This document shows, one piece after another, positions 35,716 through 45,649 of a DNA stretch of 64,000 bases. The translations under genes and the position numbers were made by a program. Under the pieces are notes generated by a model, which did no database searches, had not been told where the DNA came from, and saw nothing but the letters and a program-made list of their open reading frames with translations. This stretch comes from Pantoea vagans (lineage in GTDB: Bacteria; Pseudomonadota; Gammaproteobacteria; Enterobacterales; Enterobacteriaceae): assembly GCF_004792415.1 (NCBI RefSeq), contig NZ_CP038854.1, positions 62,001 through 126,000 on the forward strand, written 5' to 3'. Every line of letters begins with the position of its first letter. Position 1 is the first letter of the stretch.

Positions 35716-36413
35716 GAGCTGACCCGCAGATTGTCAGCATAATTAAGCCCCATCTGCCAGAATGCCGCTTCCAGCCGGGTTGCAGTGGTGAAAATTTCCG
35801 ACAGAGAGTTAATACGCTGTTCACCGGCGCGCTGCTGAGCCAGAGTTTCAAACAGCATCAGTGAAGAACCGACGCCCGCCAGGTAGGCTTCATCGCCATA
35901 ATTCTCAATCCATGCGGCGTAGGGATTTCCCTCGAAGCGGGTCGCGGGATCCTCCAGCAGCCTCAGGCCGATTTCCGCATAACCGGCGACGCATGGCATC
36001 AGTGCCGTCATCAGCTCCAGCGCATCTCCGGTGTGACCCACGTCCAGCACGTAGCGGGTGTAATTAAGCGTTTCCATTGCCTCCGGTTCGTTCGCCACTG
36101 CCTTTTCGCTGATGCCCCACTGCTGGCAGTAAGCCAGATGCAGCGGTAGTTCGCTGATAATGGCGTTCAGCGATGCCGTGGCGCTGCGTAACGCAGCAGG
36201 TTCAGAGAGTTTGCTGATCAAAAGCCCCCACGCACGGGCGAAGTGCAGCAGGAACAGATAATCCTGGGTGAGATAGTGGCGGAAAGCGGCGGGTGGCAGC
36301 GTGCCCTGTCCGAGCTGCTGCACAAAATTGTGCCTGACATAATCGTGCCATTGCGTGCCCGCCTGCTGGCGCAGACGACCATAAAAGCCGGTTTCGAAAA
36401 GCGGATGTGTCAT
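35712..36413 (-). CDS. tenA: Aminopyrimidine aminohydrolase TenA
   Basis: TenA hydrolyses aminomethyl-pyrimidine breakdown products of thiamine to HMP for salvage. The 233-residue all-helical protein shows WHDYVRHNFVQQLGQGTLPPAAFRHYLTQDYLFL. The catalytic Cys is 141 in MPCVAGYAEIG, and a C-terminal Glu (about 215, RLEAAFWQMG) is present. First gene of the riboswitch-controlled operon. GGAG five bases before the ATG sits in the 3' arm of a hairpin, as described separately. Confidence 0.92.
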   Translation of the reverse strand: MTHPLFETGFYGRLRQQAGTQWHDYVRHNFVQQLGQGTLPPAAFRHYLTQDYLFLLHFARAWGLLISKLSEPAALRSATASLNAIISELPLHLAYCQQWGISEKAVANEPEAMETLNYTRYVLDVGHTGDALELMTALMPCVAGYAEIGLRLLEDPATRFEGNPYAAWIENYGDEAYLAGVGSSLMLFETLAQQRAGEQRINSLSEIFTTATRLEAAFWQMGLNYADNLRVSS

Positions 36414-36414
36414 A

Positions 36415-36438
36415 GGATCTCCAGTAGCAGGGAGATCC
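36415..36438 (-). promoter_or_regulatory. Hairpin sequestering the tenA ribosome binding site
   Basis: Read on the minus strand, GGATCTCC (36438-36431) pairs perfectly with GGAGATCC (36422-36415) across an 8-base loop. The 3' arm contains the Shine-Dalgarno GGAG of tenA, and the ATG (36413-36411) follows immediately. Lying below the TPP aptamer, it is the likely expression platform: pairing would hide the ribosome binding site when TPP is bound. Confidence 0.65.
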
Positions 36439-36496
36439 GGGCATACGGTCTGGAACAGGGGATAGTGCAGGAGATAGGGCAGAAAATCTGCCGACC

Positions 36497-36580
36497 CGTC
36501 CCTTCGCTGGCATGACCCAGATCAGGTTCAAAGGGTTCGGCTTGCGCCATCTCAGCCCGTTACAGGACACCCCTCGGAGA
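36497..36580 (-). promoter_or_regulatory. TPP (thiamine pyrophosphate) riboswitch aptamer
   Basis: On the minus strand the region contains the conserved THI-element blocks in order: GAGGGGTG, GGCTGAGAT, ACCC...GAACCTGATCTGGGT and CCAGCGAAGGGA. These are the P2/P3 and P4/P5 sequences of the TPP-binding RNA. It lies about 85 bases upstream of tenA and represses the tenA-thiZXY operon when TPP is plentiful. Confidence 0.95.
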
Positions 36581-36689
36581 CATTGGTTATACGATAATTA
36601 TTGCCGGAGCACAACGCATGCGTGAGCGTTCCACTCTGGTCCGGCTGATATGGAGCAGAGCGCTCAGAGAATACTTTTAAGTGACAGTG

Positions 36690-38150
<1,461 letters not shown>

Positions 38151-38156
38151 TTTCCT

Positions 38157-39623
38157 TTAGTGGCTATTAATCGCGTTAGTGCGTTCGGTAACGGGCGCAG
38201 ATTGCGCGGCGGGACTGGATTCGGATTTGGTTTCAGTTTCCGCTTCAGGAATATCTTCGAACCCTAACAGCAGCGTCAGCACAAACGACAGCACGACTGA
38301 CAACACCATGACCGCACCGACCCAGACGATACTCATGGGGTTAGCCGGGTCAAAAAACTGAACGCTGGTAAACAGGCCAGGCGAGGCCATCGAGTGGCTG
38401 GCCAGTCCGCCAATGCCCGCGACCGCGCCGCAGATAAATCCGCTGATCAGACAGGCGATCAGCGGACGTTTCAGACGAACCGCCACGCCATACAGCGCCG
38501 GTTCAGAAATGCCGGCAATGATGGCAGACGCTGCTGCTGCCAGTGCCGTCTGGCGAAGTTCACGGTTTTTAGTGCGAAACGCCACTGCCAGCGACGACCC
38601 GCCCAGCGACAGGTTGGCACCAATTTCTGATGGCATCACCATGCCTTCTTTGCCGGTTTCGGCAATGGTCTGGATGATGGTCGGCGTGAACACACGATGC
38701 ATCCCGGTCATCACCAGCAGCGGCCAGATGGCACCCATAATCGCGACGGAAAGCCAGCCAAGATAGCCATGGATGGTGTAGACCAGCGCCGAAATACCGC
38801 TGCCGATCCAGATGCCAATCGGGCCAATCAGCACAATCGCGATGGGGGCAGCAATCAGCACAATCAGCATCGGTTTCAGGAAGTTTTTGGTGACGGCGGG
38901 TGTAATGCGATCCACGCCGCGCTCAATGTGGGACAGGATCCAGGTCATCACCAGTGCCGGGATCACCGTGTAGGTATATTTCACCGCAGTGACCGGGATG
39001 AAAGCGAACTCGACCGGCTGACCCTGCACCGCTTTTGCCATCAGCTCAACAAAATTGGGATGCACCAGGACACCGGCGATGGCGATTGCCAGCGACATAT
39101 TGGTTTTGAATTTCAGCGCCGCAGAGGCGGCCACCATAATCGGCAGGAAGAAGAATGCGCCGTCGCCAATCACGTTGAGGATCACCAGCGTTGACGAGCC
39201 TTTTTCAAACACGCCCGCCATATCCAGAATCATCGCCAGCAGCTTAACCATCGACCCGCCAATAATTGCCGGGATCAGCGGTGACATGGTACCCACCAGC
39301 GCATCCAGAATGCCTGCGCCGATGCCTCGCAGGGTAATTTTGCGTTTCAACGGTTCAGTCGTTACCGCGCCGGGCGATCCCAGTGCCAGTACAGCCTGGT
39401 ACGCCTGCGAAACGTTATTCCCGATGATCACCTGGCACTGTGTGTCGTTGTGCACCACCCCCATAACGCCCTTGATCGCTTTGAGGCGGGGATAGTCGAC
39501 CTGCGTTTCATCTTTCACCACAAACCGCAGGCGGGTCATGCAGTGGGTTACGGCTTCGATATTGGTGAGGCCGCCTAGCGCATCGACAATGGCGCGTGAC
39601 ACCTCGGCATAGTTCATGGGCAT
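38157..39623 (-). CDS. ascF: Beta-glucoside PTS transporter subunit IIBC AscF
   Basis: Imports and phosphorylates aryl-beta-glucosides. The N-terminal EIIB domain (about 1-90) has its phospho-accepting Cys in AVTHCMTRLRF. The EIIC membrane domain follows (GTMSPLIPAIIGGSMVKLLAM..., ...GMHRVFTPTIIQTIAETGKEG). A short acidic tail ends the protein. There is no EIIA domain, as in E. coli AscF, so a EIIA from another system must supply phosphate. Divergent from the ascG repressor. Confidence 0.95.
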   Translation of the reverse strand: MPMNYAEVSRAIVDALGGLTNIEAVTHCMTRLRFVVKDETQVDYPRLKAIKGVMGVVHNDTQCQVIIGNNVSQAYQAVLALGSPGAVTTEPLKRKITLRGIGAGILDALVGTMSPLIPAIIGGSMVKLLAMILDMAGVFEKGSSTLVILNVIGDGAFFFLPIMVAASAALKFKTNMSLAIAIAGVLVHPNFVELMAKAVQGQPVEFAFIPVTAVKYTYTVIPALVMTWILSHIERGVDRITPAVTKNFLKPMLIVLIAAPIAIVLIGPIGIWIGSGISALVYTIHGYLGWLSVAIMGAIWPLLVMTGMHRVFTPTIIQTIAETGKEGMVMPSEIGANLSLGGSSLAVAFRTKNRELRQTALAAAASAIIAGISEPALYGVAVRLKRPLIACLISGFICGAVAGIGGLASHSMASPGLFTSVQFFDPANPMSIVWVGAVMVLSVVLSFVLTLLLGFEDIPEAETETKSESSPAAQSAPVTERTNAINSH

Positions 39624-39642
39624 GATCGCTCTTCTCTGTAGG

Positions 39643-39656
39643 GTAAATCGGTTAAC
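39643..39656. promoter_or_regulatory. Secondary AscG/LacI-type operator
   Basis: An imperfect 14-bp palindrome centred on CG (GTAAATCGGTTAAC, 10 of 14 symmetric positions), 20 bases upstream of the ascF start. Its centre is exactly 50 bp from the perfect operator at 39694-39705, about five helical turns, which would suit cooperative or looped binding. Confidence 0.45.
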
Positions 39657-39693
39657 GTTTTTATGTTTTTATCGGCTGCTGACAGGCAAATAG

Positions 39694-39705
39694 GAAACCG
39701 GTTTC
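39694..39705. promoter_or_regulatory. Primary AscG operator
   Basis: A perfect 12-bp palindrome, GAAACCGGTTTC, in the ascF-ascG intergenic region. Central CG and A/T-rich arms are typical of LacI/GalR-family operators, and AscG is encoded alongside. It would repress ascFB, and possibly ascG itself. Confidence 0.75.
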
Positions 39706-39766
39706 ACAAAATCATGAAGTGCTTTCAGTGAGCCGACAAGAGGATAAATTAGCCAGTTTTCTTTTT

Positions 39767-39782
39767 TGTGAACTTCATCACC
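39767..39782. promoter_or_regulatory. CRP-cAMP binding site in the ascF-ascG region
   Basis: TGTGA-ACTTCA-TCACC matches the CRP consensus TGTGA-N6-TCACA at nine of ten positions. It lies about 68 bases from the primary operator on the ascG-proximal side. This is a fitting place to activate ascFB in the absence of glucose. Confidence 0.65.
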
Positions 39783-39881
39783 TCCGGCGGGCCGGGTATC
39801 TGCGCCAGCGGGCAGGGTAAATATTTCCAACATTGAGAGGCTTAGGTAGACTGCAGAGCGACGCAGCAAAGGAACATCACC

Positions 39882-40898
39882 ATGGCAACGATTCAGGAAG
39901 TGGCAAACAGGGCGGGCGTCTCAAAAGCGACGGTGTCACGTGTATTGTCCGGCAATGGCTATGTCGGGCAGGAGAAGCGTGAAAGGGTGTTAAAGGCGAT
40001 TGCGGAAACCGGCTACCGGCCCAATCTGCTGGCGCGCAACCTGGCGACTAAAACGTCTCAGACTATCGGACTGGTGATCACCAATACGCTCTACAGCGGC
40101 AGCTACTTCACTGAGTTGATGGCGCACTCCGCGCGCATGATGGAGCAGCAGGGCCGCCAGCTGATTCTGGCGGACGGCAAACACACCGCTGAGCAGGAAG
40201 AAGCGGCGATTCAATTTTTGCTCGACCTGCGCTGTGACGGCATCATTATTTACCCGCGCTTTCTGAGTATCGACGCGCTGGATGCGATTATATCCCGCCA
40301 TAAACAGCCGATACTGGTCATTAACCGACGGCTGCGCGTTAACCAGAGCTACTGCATTTACAGCGATCAGCACGCAAGCAGCGCCACAGCGGTAACCCAT
40401 CTGCTGAATCAGGGGCATCGCGACATCGCCTTTATCACCGGTTCTCTGGATTCCCCGACCGGCGTGGAACGTCTGTCAGGTTATCACGCTGCGCTGGCCG
40501 CTAAGGGGCTGGAAGCGGACGACCGCCGCGTCGTGGCGGGTAAATGGACTGCGCAGAGCGGTATGGCCGCCGTGGACACGCTGCTGGAACGCAACGCCTC
40601 ATTCACGGCGCTGGTGGCGAGTAATGATGAGATGGCGATTGGTGCCATCAAGCGGCTGACCGAATGCGGCATCGCGGTGCCCGATCGGGTATCTGTGATA
40701 GGCTTCGATGATATCCCGCTGGCACCCTATATCACGCCGTCGTTATCCAGTATGAAACTGCCGGTGACGGAGATGATCGATGAGACGATTAACCGCCTGC
40801 TGACCATGCTGGATGGCGGTGACTGGCACAGTCAGGCGCCTTTTACGGCCAGCCTGATGCTGCGCGATTCCGTTACTCAAGGCCCGTGGTCGGCTTAA
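39882..40898 (+). CDS. ascG: LacI-family repressor AscG
   Basis: Transcriptional repressor of ascFB. It has an N-terminal helix-turn-helix and hinge (ATIQEVANRAGVSKATVSRVLSGNGYV... up to about 60). A periplasmic-binding-protein-like sensor domain follows, including SVIGFDDIPLAPYITPSLSSM. 338 residues, the normal LacI length. Divergent from ascF, with operators and a CRP site between them. Its end overlaps the convergent DeoR gene by four bases. Confidence 0.92.
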   Translation: MATIQEVANRAGVSKATVSRVLSGNGYVGQEKRERVLKAIAETGYRPNLLARNLATKTSQTIGLVITNTLYSGSYFTELMAHSARMMEQQGRQLILADGKHTAEQEEAAIQFLLDLRCDGIIIYPRFLSIDALDAIISRHKQPILVINRRLRVNQSYCIYSDQHASSATAVTHLLNQGHRDIAFITGSLDSPTGVERLSGYHAALAAKGLEADDRRVVAGKWTAQSGMAAVDTLLERNASFTALVASNDEMAIGAIKRLTECGIAVPDRVSVIGFDDIPLAPYITPSLSSMKLPVTEMIDETINRLLTMLDGGDWHSQAPFTASLMLRDSVTQGPWSA

Positions 40899-41644
40899 TT
40901 CGCCGCAATCTGTATCACCTTAATGGCCTGTTCCCTGAGCTGCGTGACGGTCCCCGCATCCAGTGTTTCATCAGTAATCACATGGCCGACCTGGTAACCG
41001 GATGAGAGCGGATAAGGGTGAATCTGCCCGAATTTAGAGGCATCAGTCAGGGCATAGCTTTCAGCGCCTTTCGCCAGCACCGCATCCACCACATCACAGC
41101 GCAGCATATTGCGGCCGGTGAAGCCGGTCTCCGGGTGCCAGCCATCCACACCGACAAACGCTCTGTGAAAATGAACCTGCTGAATGGAGTAACGCGTCAG
41201 TGGGCCGACCACCGACTCACTGCTTTTCTGCAGCAATCCACCTAGCACAATCACTTCACAGGTGGCGTCCCGCAGAAGCTGGGCAATATAGTGGCTGACG
41301 GTGATCAGTGTCAGATCGTCACGGTCAGCCAGCGCACGCGCCAGCAGCGCATTGGTACTGCCCCCTTCGATGAATACCGATTCCCCCGTCTGCACCAGGC
41401 TGGCGGCGTGCTGCGCCAGCGCCTGCTTTGTGGAATAGCGGGTGTTCATGCGGGTGCCGACATTGTCACTGTCCAGCGCCAGCGCGGAGCCATGCACCCG
41501 GCGCAGCAGCCGGTCGCGTTCCAGCAGCGTGAGATCCTGACGCACCGTCACTTCAGAAACACCGGTCAGCTGCGCCAGTTCACTGACCGTTACGCTGCCC
41601 CGGCTATTAACCAGTTGAATAATCTGATGATGTCGCGGATTCAT
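40895..41644 (-). CDS. yciT: DeoR-family regulator, YciT-like
   Basis: A 249-residue regulator with an N-terminal DeoR helix-turn-helix (VTVSELAQLTGVSEVTVRQDLTLLERDRLLRRVHG). The DeoR sensor domain contains FIEGGSTNALLARAL and GVDGWHPETGFTGRNML. It resembles E. coli YciT along its whole length as far as I recall that sequence. Sugar-phosphate effectors are usual for the family; the target here is unknown. No metabolic operon is attached. Confidence 0.82.
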   Translation of the reverse strand: MNPRHHQIIQLVNSRGSVTVSELAQLTGVSEVTVRQDLTLLERDRLLRRVHGSALALDSDNVGTRMNTRYSTKQALAQHAASLVQTGESVFIEGGSTNALLARALADRDDLTLITVSHYIAQLLRDATCEVIVLGGLLQKSSESVVGPLTRYSIQQVHFHRAFVGVDGWHPETGFTGRNMLRCDVVDAVLAKGAESYALTDASKFGQIHPYPLSSGYQVGHVITDETLDAGTVTQLREQAIKVIQIAAN

Positions 41645-41689
41645 AATTGGGTTTCGTCAGGAATAAAAGGTGCAGTGTATCAGGGAATC

Positions 41690-41714
41690 CCCCGCGCTGG
41701 TGCACAACGCGGGG
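41690..41714 (-). terminator. Stem-loop downstream of the DUF1479 gene
   Basis: CCCCGCG (41690-41696) pairs with CGCGGGG (41708-41714) around an 11-base loop, directly after the DUF1479 stop on the minus strand. The T-rich stretch begins only about 25 bases later, so this is a modest terminator candidate. Confidence 0.5.
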
Positions 41715-41720
41715 TCAGAG

Positions 41721-42983
41721 TCAGGCTAAATCCAGTGAACGACGTCCGTTAATATTAAGATCTTCCGGCTTAAAACGCTGATCCCACCCGGCTTCATAAT
41801 CTTCCGGCGGAAAATCGCCTGGTGAACGTCCCTGCTCCAGCGCCTGCGCAACCTGGCGGGCGTAGACGCGGTTTTTATCACACATCGGCGCAGCAGGGAT
41901 ATACATGACGTTGCCCCAGCCCTGCTGATCGTCCACCGGTGCAACGGAATGGATCACATCACAGTGCCACCACACTGAATCGCCCGCCTCCAGAGCCGGG
42001 ATTGAACAGAGTCCGGCGATCAGGTGCGGATGCCACTGCTCATTAACAGGTAATACCCGACCCGGCGCGACACCGCAGAGTTCATCTTCAGGCACATCGG
42101 AAAGCAGCGGGCGCAGCAGGATATACGCCATCGCCTGCGGCACCGGCACCACATGCAGCAGCCCCTGGCCGGGGATCATATCGGAGAGTGCAGTCCAGCC
42201 CTGAAATGTGCGGAACACTGAACACTTGGTCGTGCCAGGCAGATCGTACTCATCAACTTCAGTGCGGTGTGCCGCATCCCAGGGATCGTAAGCGGCAAAA
42301 TCACCGTGAAATAGCTTACTGAAAACCTGCTGATAAGCGGGCAGTAACCAGCGTTCCAGCGCGCCGGAGTCGGTATGGGCACCTAATCCTTTCGACGTGG
42401 TGCCCGGCAAACGGCGACGAATGCGATCGGGATAGATCACGCTGACATCGGGATCAAACCATTGTTTGCCCTGAGAGTTAAACGTCCATAACCGGTTCAG
42501 AAAAGATTGCGCATCAGCCATCGCCGCACTCTGCCGCGCTTCCATCTGCGCCTGCGACCAGTAAATCGGGTAGATTTCGGGGCGTGAGGCCGCAAGTGAG
42601 CCAAAGAAGTCATCACCGGGACCGCGGTACTGCTCATCAAAACGGTTATGATCCAGGTAGTCGAGCATCGACTTATCCCACGCCATCGCCTGATCGCGCG
42701 CGAAGTGCTGCTTAATCACGACACAGCCGCGACGTTTAATCAGCGCTCGGGTTTCATCCGAAACCTTCCCTTCTGTTATGTCCTGCATCGGCACGATCGG
42801 CCAGGCACTGCCTGTTCGGGCTTCGTCCGCTTTTGCCTCAGCAATCGCGGCAGTAATGTTGTCGCACACCTGCCGAAACAGGGCATCTACGTCGCCAATT
42901 TGCTGGCGTAGCTGCTGTTTCATTTCGCGGATAGCACTTTTAACGTCATCAGGCAAAGGTGTCGCTCGGGATTCATCACGCAT
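41721..42983 (-). CDS. ybiU: DUF1479 family protein, YbiU-like, putative Fe(II)/2-oxoglutarate dioxygenase
   Basis: A 420-residue cytoplasmic protein of the DUF1479 (YbiU) family. The double-stranded beta-helix fold is suggested by an HxD motif in LGAHTDSGALERW and a distal His in WHCDVIHSVAPVDD. An Arg in the C-terminal part could bind 2-oxoglutarate. The substrate is unknown. GAGGAG lies seven bases before the ATG. It is divergent from a ybiV homologue, and in E. coli ybiU and ybiV are also neighbours. Confidence 0.85.
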   Translation of the reverse strand: MRDESRATPLPDDVKSAIREMKQQLRQQIGDVDALFRQVCDNITAAIAEAKADEARTGSAWPIVPMQDITEGKVSDETRALIKRRGCVVIKQHFARDQAMAWDKSMLDYLDHNRFDEQYRGPGDDFFGSLAASRPEIYPIYWSQAQMEARQSAAMADAQSFLNRLWTFNSQGKQWFDPDVSVIYPDRIRRRLPGTTSKGLGAHTDSGALERWLLPAYQQVFSKLFHGDFAAYDPWDAAHRTEVDEYDLPGTTKCSVFRTFQGWTALSDMIPGQGLLHVVPVPQAMAYILLRPLLSDVPEDELCGVAPGRVLPVNEQWHPHLIAGLCSIPALEAGDSVWWHCDVIHSVAPVDDQQGWGNVMYIPAAPMCDKNRVYARQVAQALEQGRSPGDFPPEDYEAGWDQRFKPEDLNINGRRSLDLA

Positions 42984-43011
42984 TTCACACTCCTCAAAGT
43001 TCGGGGTTGAG

Positions 43012-43045
43012 TTACGAATGCAATTAAAATAACCTTCATTCGTAA
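43012..43045. promoter_or_regulatory. Inverted repeat upstream of the ybiU homologue, candidate operator
   Basis: TTACGAATG (43012-43020) and CATTCGTAA (43037-43045) form a perfect 9-bp inverted repeat with a 16-base AT-rich spacer, 29 bases before the DUF1479 start. The spacing suits a dimeric or tetrameric regulator, and the spacer could hold a -10 element for the minus-strand gene. The regulator is unknown. Confidence 0.55.
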
Positions 43046-43237
43046 TGTGCGGCTTAGGTTAACATTCTTTTAACGATAAAAAACGTGCGTTGTAACACAA
43101 CTTCTGAACCGGAACGCTCTGAAAGCCGTTAGCAAAGTCACTATTTGCATTCTCATTAATCCACACAGCGAGTAAGCTTTATGAATCAAATCAATTAGCC
43201 GGCAGGACAGAACGGCGAACGTATAGGGGCAGGCGAG

Positions 43238-44059
43238 ATGGCGGTTAAGATGATTGCGGTGGATATGGACGGCACCTTTCTGGACGATAATAAGCAGTAC
43301 AACGTTCAGCGGTTTTCACGTCAGTATGCGCTGCTGAAGCAGAAGGGCATCCGTTTTGTGGTGGCCAGTGGTAATCAGTATTACCAGTTGCAGCGCTATT
43401 TTCCCGACATCAAAGATGAGATCGCTTTCGTGGCAGAAAATGGTGCCTGGGTCTCTGACTGCAATGAAGAGATTTTCTGCGGCGAGTTAGCGCAGGAGAA
43501 GGTGCATAAGATCCTCGATATTCTGGCGCATGAACCCGACATCGCGGTGGTGGTGTGCGGACGAAATGGTGCTTATATGCATTCTTCTGCCTCTGACGAG
43601 GTGATGGACCAGCTGGCAAACCACTATCACCGTCTGGAAAAGCGCGATGACCTGTATGCCATTGATGACACCATCTTCAAGTTCTCGCTGAAGCTGGAAC
43701 ATGAAGGGGTGGAAGCACTGCTGCAACGCCTGCATGCCCGTCTGGGCGAGCTGGAAAACATCATGCATCCGGTTTCCAGCGGCTTTGGTTTTATTGACCT
43801 CATCATTCCCGGCTGCCATAAAGCCCATGGCATCGCGCTGTTGCAGGAAAAATGGGGCATCAGTGATTGTGAGGTGCTGGCGATTGGCGACAGCGCGAAT
43901 GATATCGAGATGCTGCGTCAGGCCTGCTTCAGTTTCTCAATGGCCAATGCGGCCGACGCTGTCGCCGCCGTGGCGCGCTACCAGACGCAGAGCAATAATG
44001 ATGAAGGCGCGCTGAATGTGATTGCGCGCGTGCTGGCGCGCGAATTCCCGTTCGACTAA
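43238..44059 (+). CDS. ybiV: HAD-superfamily sugar phosphatase YbiV (Cof type)
   Basis: Cof-type HAD phosphatase acting on sugar phosphates. Motif I is DMDGTFLDD (nucleophile Asp9). VASGNQYYQLQRYFP and VAENGAWV follow. The C2 cap ends with a conserved FGFIDLIIPGCHKAHGI, and motif IV is AIGDSANDIEML. 273 residues, the normal length. A Shine-Dalgarno-like AGGCGAG precedes the ATG. Confidence 0.92.
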   Translation: MAVKMIAVDMDGTFLDDNKQYNVQRFSRQYALLKQKGIRFVVASGNQYYQLQRYFPDIKDEIAFVAENGAWVSDCNEEIFCGELAQEKVHKILDILAHEPDIAVVVCGRNGAYMHSSASDEVMDQLANHYHRLEKRDDLYAIDDTIFKFSLKLEHEGVEALLQRLHARLGELENIMHPVSSGFGFIDLIIPGCHKAHGIALLQEKWGISDCEVLAIGDSANDIEMLRQACFSFSMANAADAVAAVARYQTQSNNDEGALNVIARVLAREFPFD

Positions 44060-44088
44060 GACGCGGTAACCTGCATAACGGGCGGCAC

Positions 44089-44481
44089 TTATCCGCCACT
44101 TTCCTGATGGCTGCGCACATGATTTTCCATTTCATCCAGCGCAGCCTGATTCTCCAGCCCCCACTGATACATCTGCTCAATCGGCTGTGCGAAGGTATGG
44201 CCCAGCGCCGTGAGGCTGTATTCCACTTTTGGCGGCACCACCTGCCACACCTGACGTGACACCAGTCCGCGTTGTTCCAGCTCACGCAGCGTCTGGATCA
44301 GCATCTTCTTCGAGATGTCCTGCAGGCTGCGCTCCAGTTCGCCCGTGCGTGCCCGATTGTCCGGCCAGTGAAAAAGCGCATGCAGCACCATTGTGCTCCA
44401 TTTCACCGAAAACAGTTCCAGCAGGCGGCGCGGCGGTGAGTCCGCATAAAAACACAGTTTTCCGTCAACCCAGACCGGCAT
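44089..44481 (-). CDS. HxlR-family transcriptional regulator
   Basis: A 130-residue winged-helix regulator with the HxlR core (LLELFSVKWSTMVLHALFHWPDNRARTGELERSLQDISKKMLIQTLRELEQRGLVSR...PPKVEYSLTALG). A cysteine near the N-terminus (KLCFYADS) could be a redox or aldehyde sensor, as in related YodB/HypR-type proteins, but this is inference. Divergent from the alcohol dehydrogenase, whose promoter it probably controls. Confidence 0.88.
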   Translation of the reverse strand: MPVWVDGKLCFYADSPPRRLLELFSVKWSTMVLHALFHWPDNRARTGELERSLQDISKKMLIQTLRELEQRGLVSRQVWQVVPPKVEYSLTALGHTFAQPIEQMYQWGLENQAALDEMENHVRSHQESGG

Positions 44482-44500
44482 AATGACTTTCCCAATTCAT

Positions 44501-44534
44501 GGTAACCAAAAGGTAACTACTACCAAAAGTGGTT
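44501..44534. promoter_or_regulatory. Candidate HxlR operator in the HxlR-alcohol dehydrogenase gap
   Basis: The segment has two GGTAAC direct repeats ten bases apart (44501 and 44512), the second beside TACC, and then AAAAGTGGTT. This is the interrupted GTAAC/GTTAC-like symmetry often bound by HxlR dimers. A TATAGT -10-like hexamer at 44544-44549 follows, so a bound regulator would cover the -35 region of the dehydrogenase promoter. Confidence 0.45.
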
Positions 44535-44591
44535 CCGTGTGTCTATAGTGTGCCGCTTTCTTTACGACCAACAGGTAAGAAGAGGCAACAG

Positions 44592-45641
44592 ATGAAAATT
44601 AACGCGCTGGTAGCAACTCAGGCAGGTCAACCGCTCAAGGCAGGTGAGGTTGAGTTACGCGATCTGCAGGCAGATGATGTAAAAATTGAGATCCTCTACT
44701 GCGGCGTCTGCCACTCTGACCTGCATATGGCGCGCAATGAATGGGGCGTCAGCCGTTATCCGCTGGTGCCCGGTCACGAGATTGTTGGTCGCGTAATTGC
44801 AACAGGTGACAACGTCACTAAATTCTCTGTTGGAGAGACGGTTGGTGTTGGCGTGATGGTCGATTCCTGCCGTGAGTGTCACTTCTGCCAGCAGCAAGAA
44901 GAGCAGTACTGTGAGGCGGGTTTCACGCCGACCTATAACGGTACCGATAAATATACCGGCAACACGACGTTTGGCGGCTATGCACAGCACGTTATCGCCG
45001 ACCAGCATTTTGTGGTCACGGTGCCGGATAATCTGGCGCTGAACGCGGTGGCTCCACTGCTGTGCGCTGGCGTGACCGTCTGGTCACCCTTGCAGCACTT
45101 CAACGTCAAAGCAGGCGATCGTGTGGGTGTGGTCGGTCTTGGCGGCCTGGGCCATATGGCGGTTAAGCTGGCCAGCGCGCTGGGTGCTGAAGTCACCCTG
45201 TTTACGACCTCTCCGGCGAAAGGGGCGGATGCGCGTCGGCTGGGTGCAAAACATGTAGTGGTCTCGCGAGACGCGGCACAAATGGCCGGGTGTCAGGCGT
45301 CGCTGGATATCATCCTGGACTGTGTTGCCGCTCCGCACGACCTCGATCCGTATCTGAACGCGCTGAAAACCAACGGTCAGCTGGTGCTGGTGGGGATCCC
45401 CGATCAACCGCATCCGTCACCGAATGTCACGCCAATGGTGTTCCGCCGCCTGAGTATCACGGGCACCTCAATCGGCAGCATTCAGGAGACGCAGCAGATG
45501 CTCGACTTCTGTGGTGAGCACAACATCACGGCTGACGTAGAGATGATTACCGGTGAAGAGGTGGAGACTGCCTTTGAACGGATGCTGACCAGCGATGTGA
45601 AATATCGTTTCGTCATCGATATGCAGAAAACCCGCTGGTAA
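44592..45641 (+). CDS. Zinc-dependent alcohol dehydrogenase (CAD/YahK type)
   Basis: NAD(P)-dependent medium-chain alcohol dehydrogenase, 349 residues. Catalytic zinc ligands are Cys40, His62 and Glu63 (CGVCHSD, GHEIVG). The structural zinc is held by Cys93, Cys96, Cys99 and Cys107. The Rossmann motif is GLGGLGHMAVKLA. The start at 44592 is preferred because AGAGG lies six bases upstream and the protein then begins MKINALVA, as usual. Related enzymes reduce aldehydes broadly. The divergent HxlR gene suggests induction by reactive aldehydes or quinones. Confidence 0.9.
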   Translation: MKINALVATQAGQPLKAGEVELRDLQADDVKIEILYCGVCHSDLHMARNEWGVSRYPLVPGHEIVGRVIATGDNVTKFSVGETVGVGVMVDSCRECHFCQQQEEQYCEAGFTPTYNGTDKYTGNTTFGGYAQHVIADQHFVVTVPDNLALNAVAPLLCAGVTVWSPLQHFNVKAGDRVGVVGLGGLGHMAVKLASALGAEVTLFTTSPAKGADARRLGAKHVVVSRDAAQMAGCQASLDIILDCVAAPHDLDPYLNALKTNGQLVLVGIPDQPHPSPNVTPMVFRRLSITGTSIGSIQETQQMLDFCGEHNITADVEMITGEEVETAFERMLTSDVKYRFVIDMQKTRW

Positions 45642-45649
45642 CACGCCTG

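Noticed and set aside
35110..35742. Long open frame opposite thiZ (210 codons)
   Set aside because: Antisense shadow of an unmistakable ABC ATPase with all motifs; low-complexity composition.
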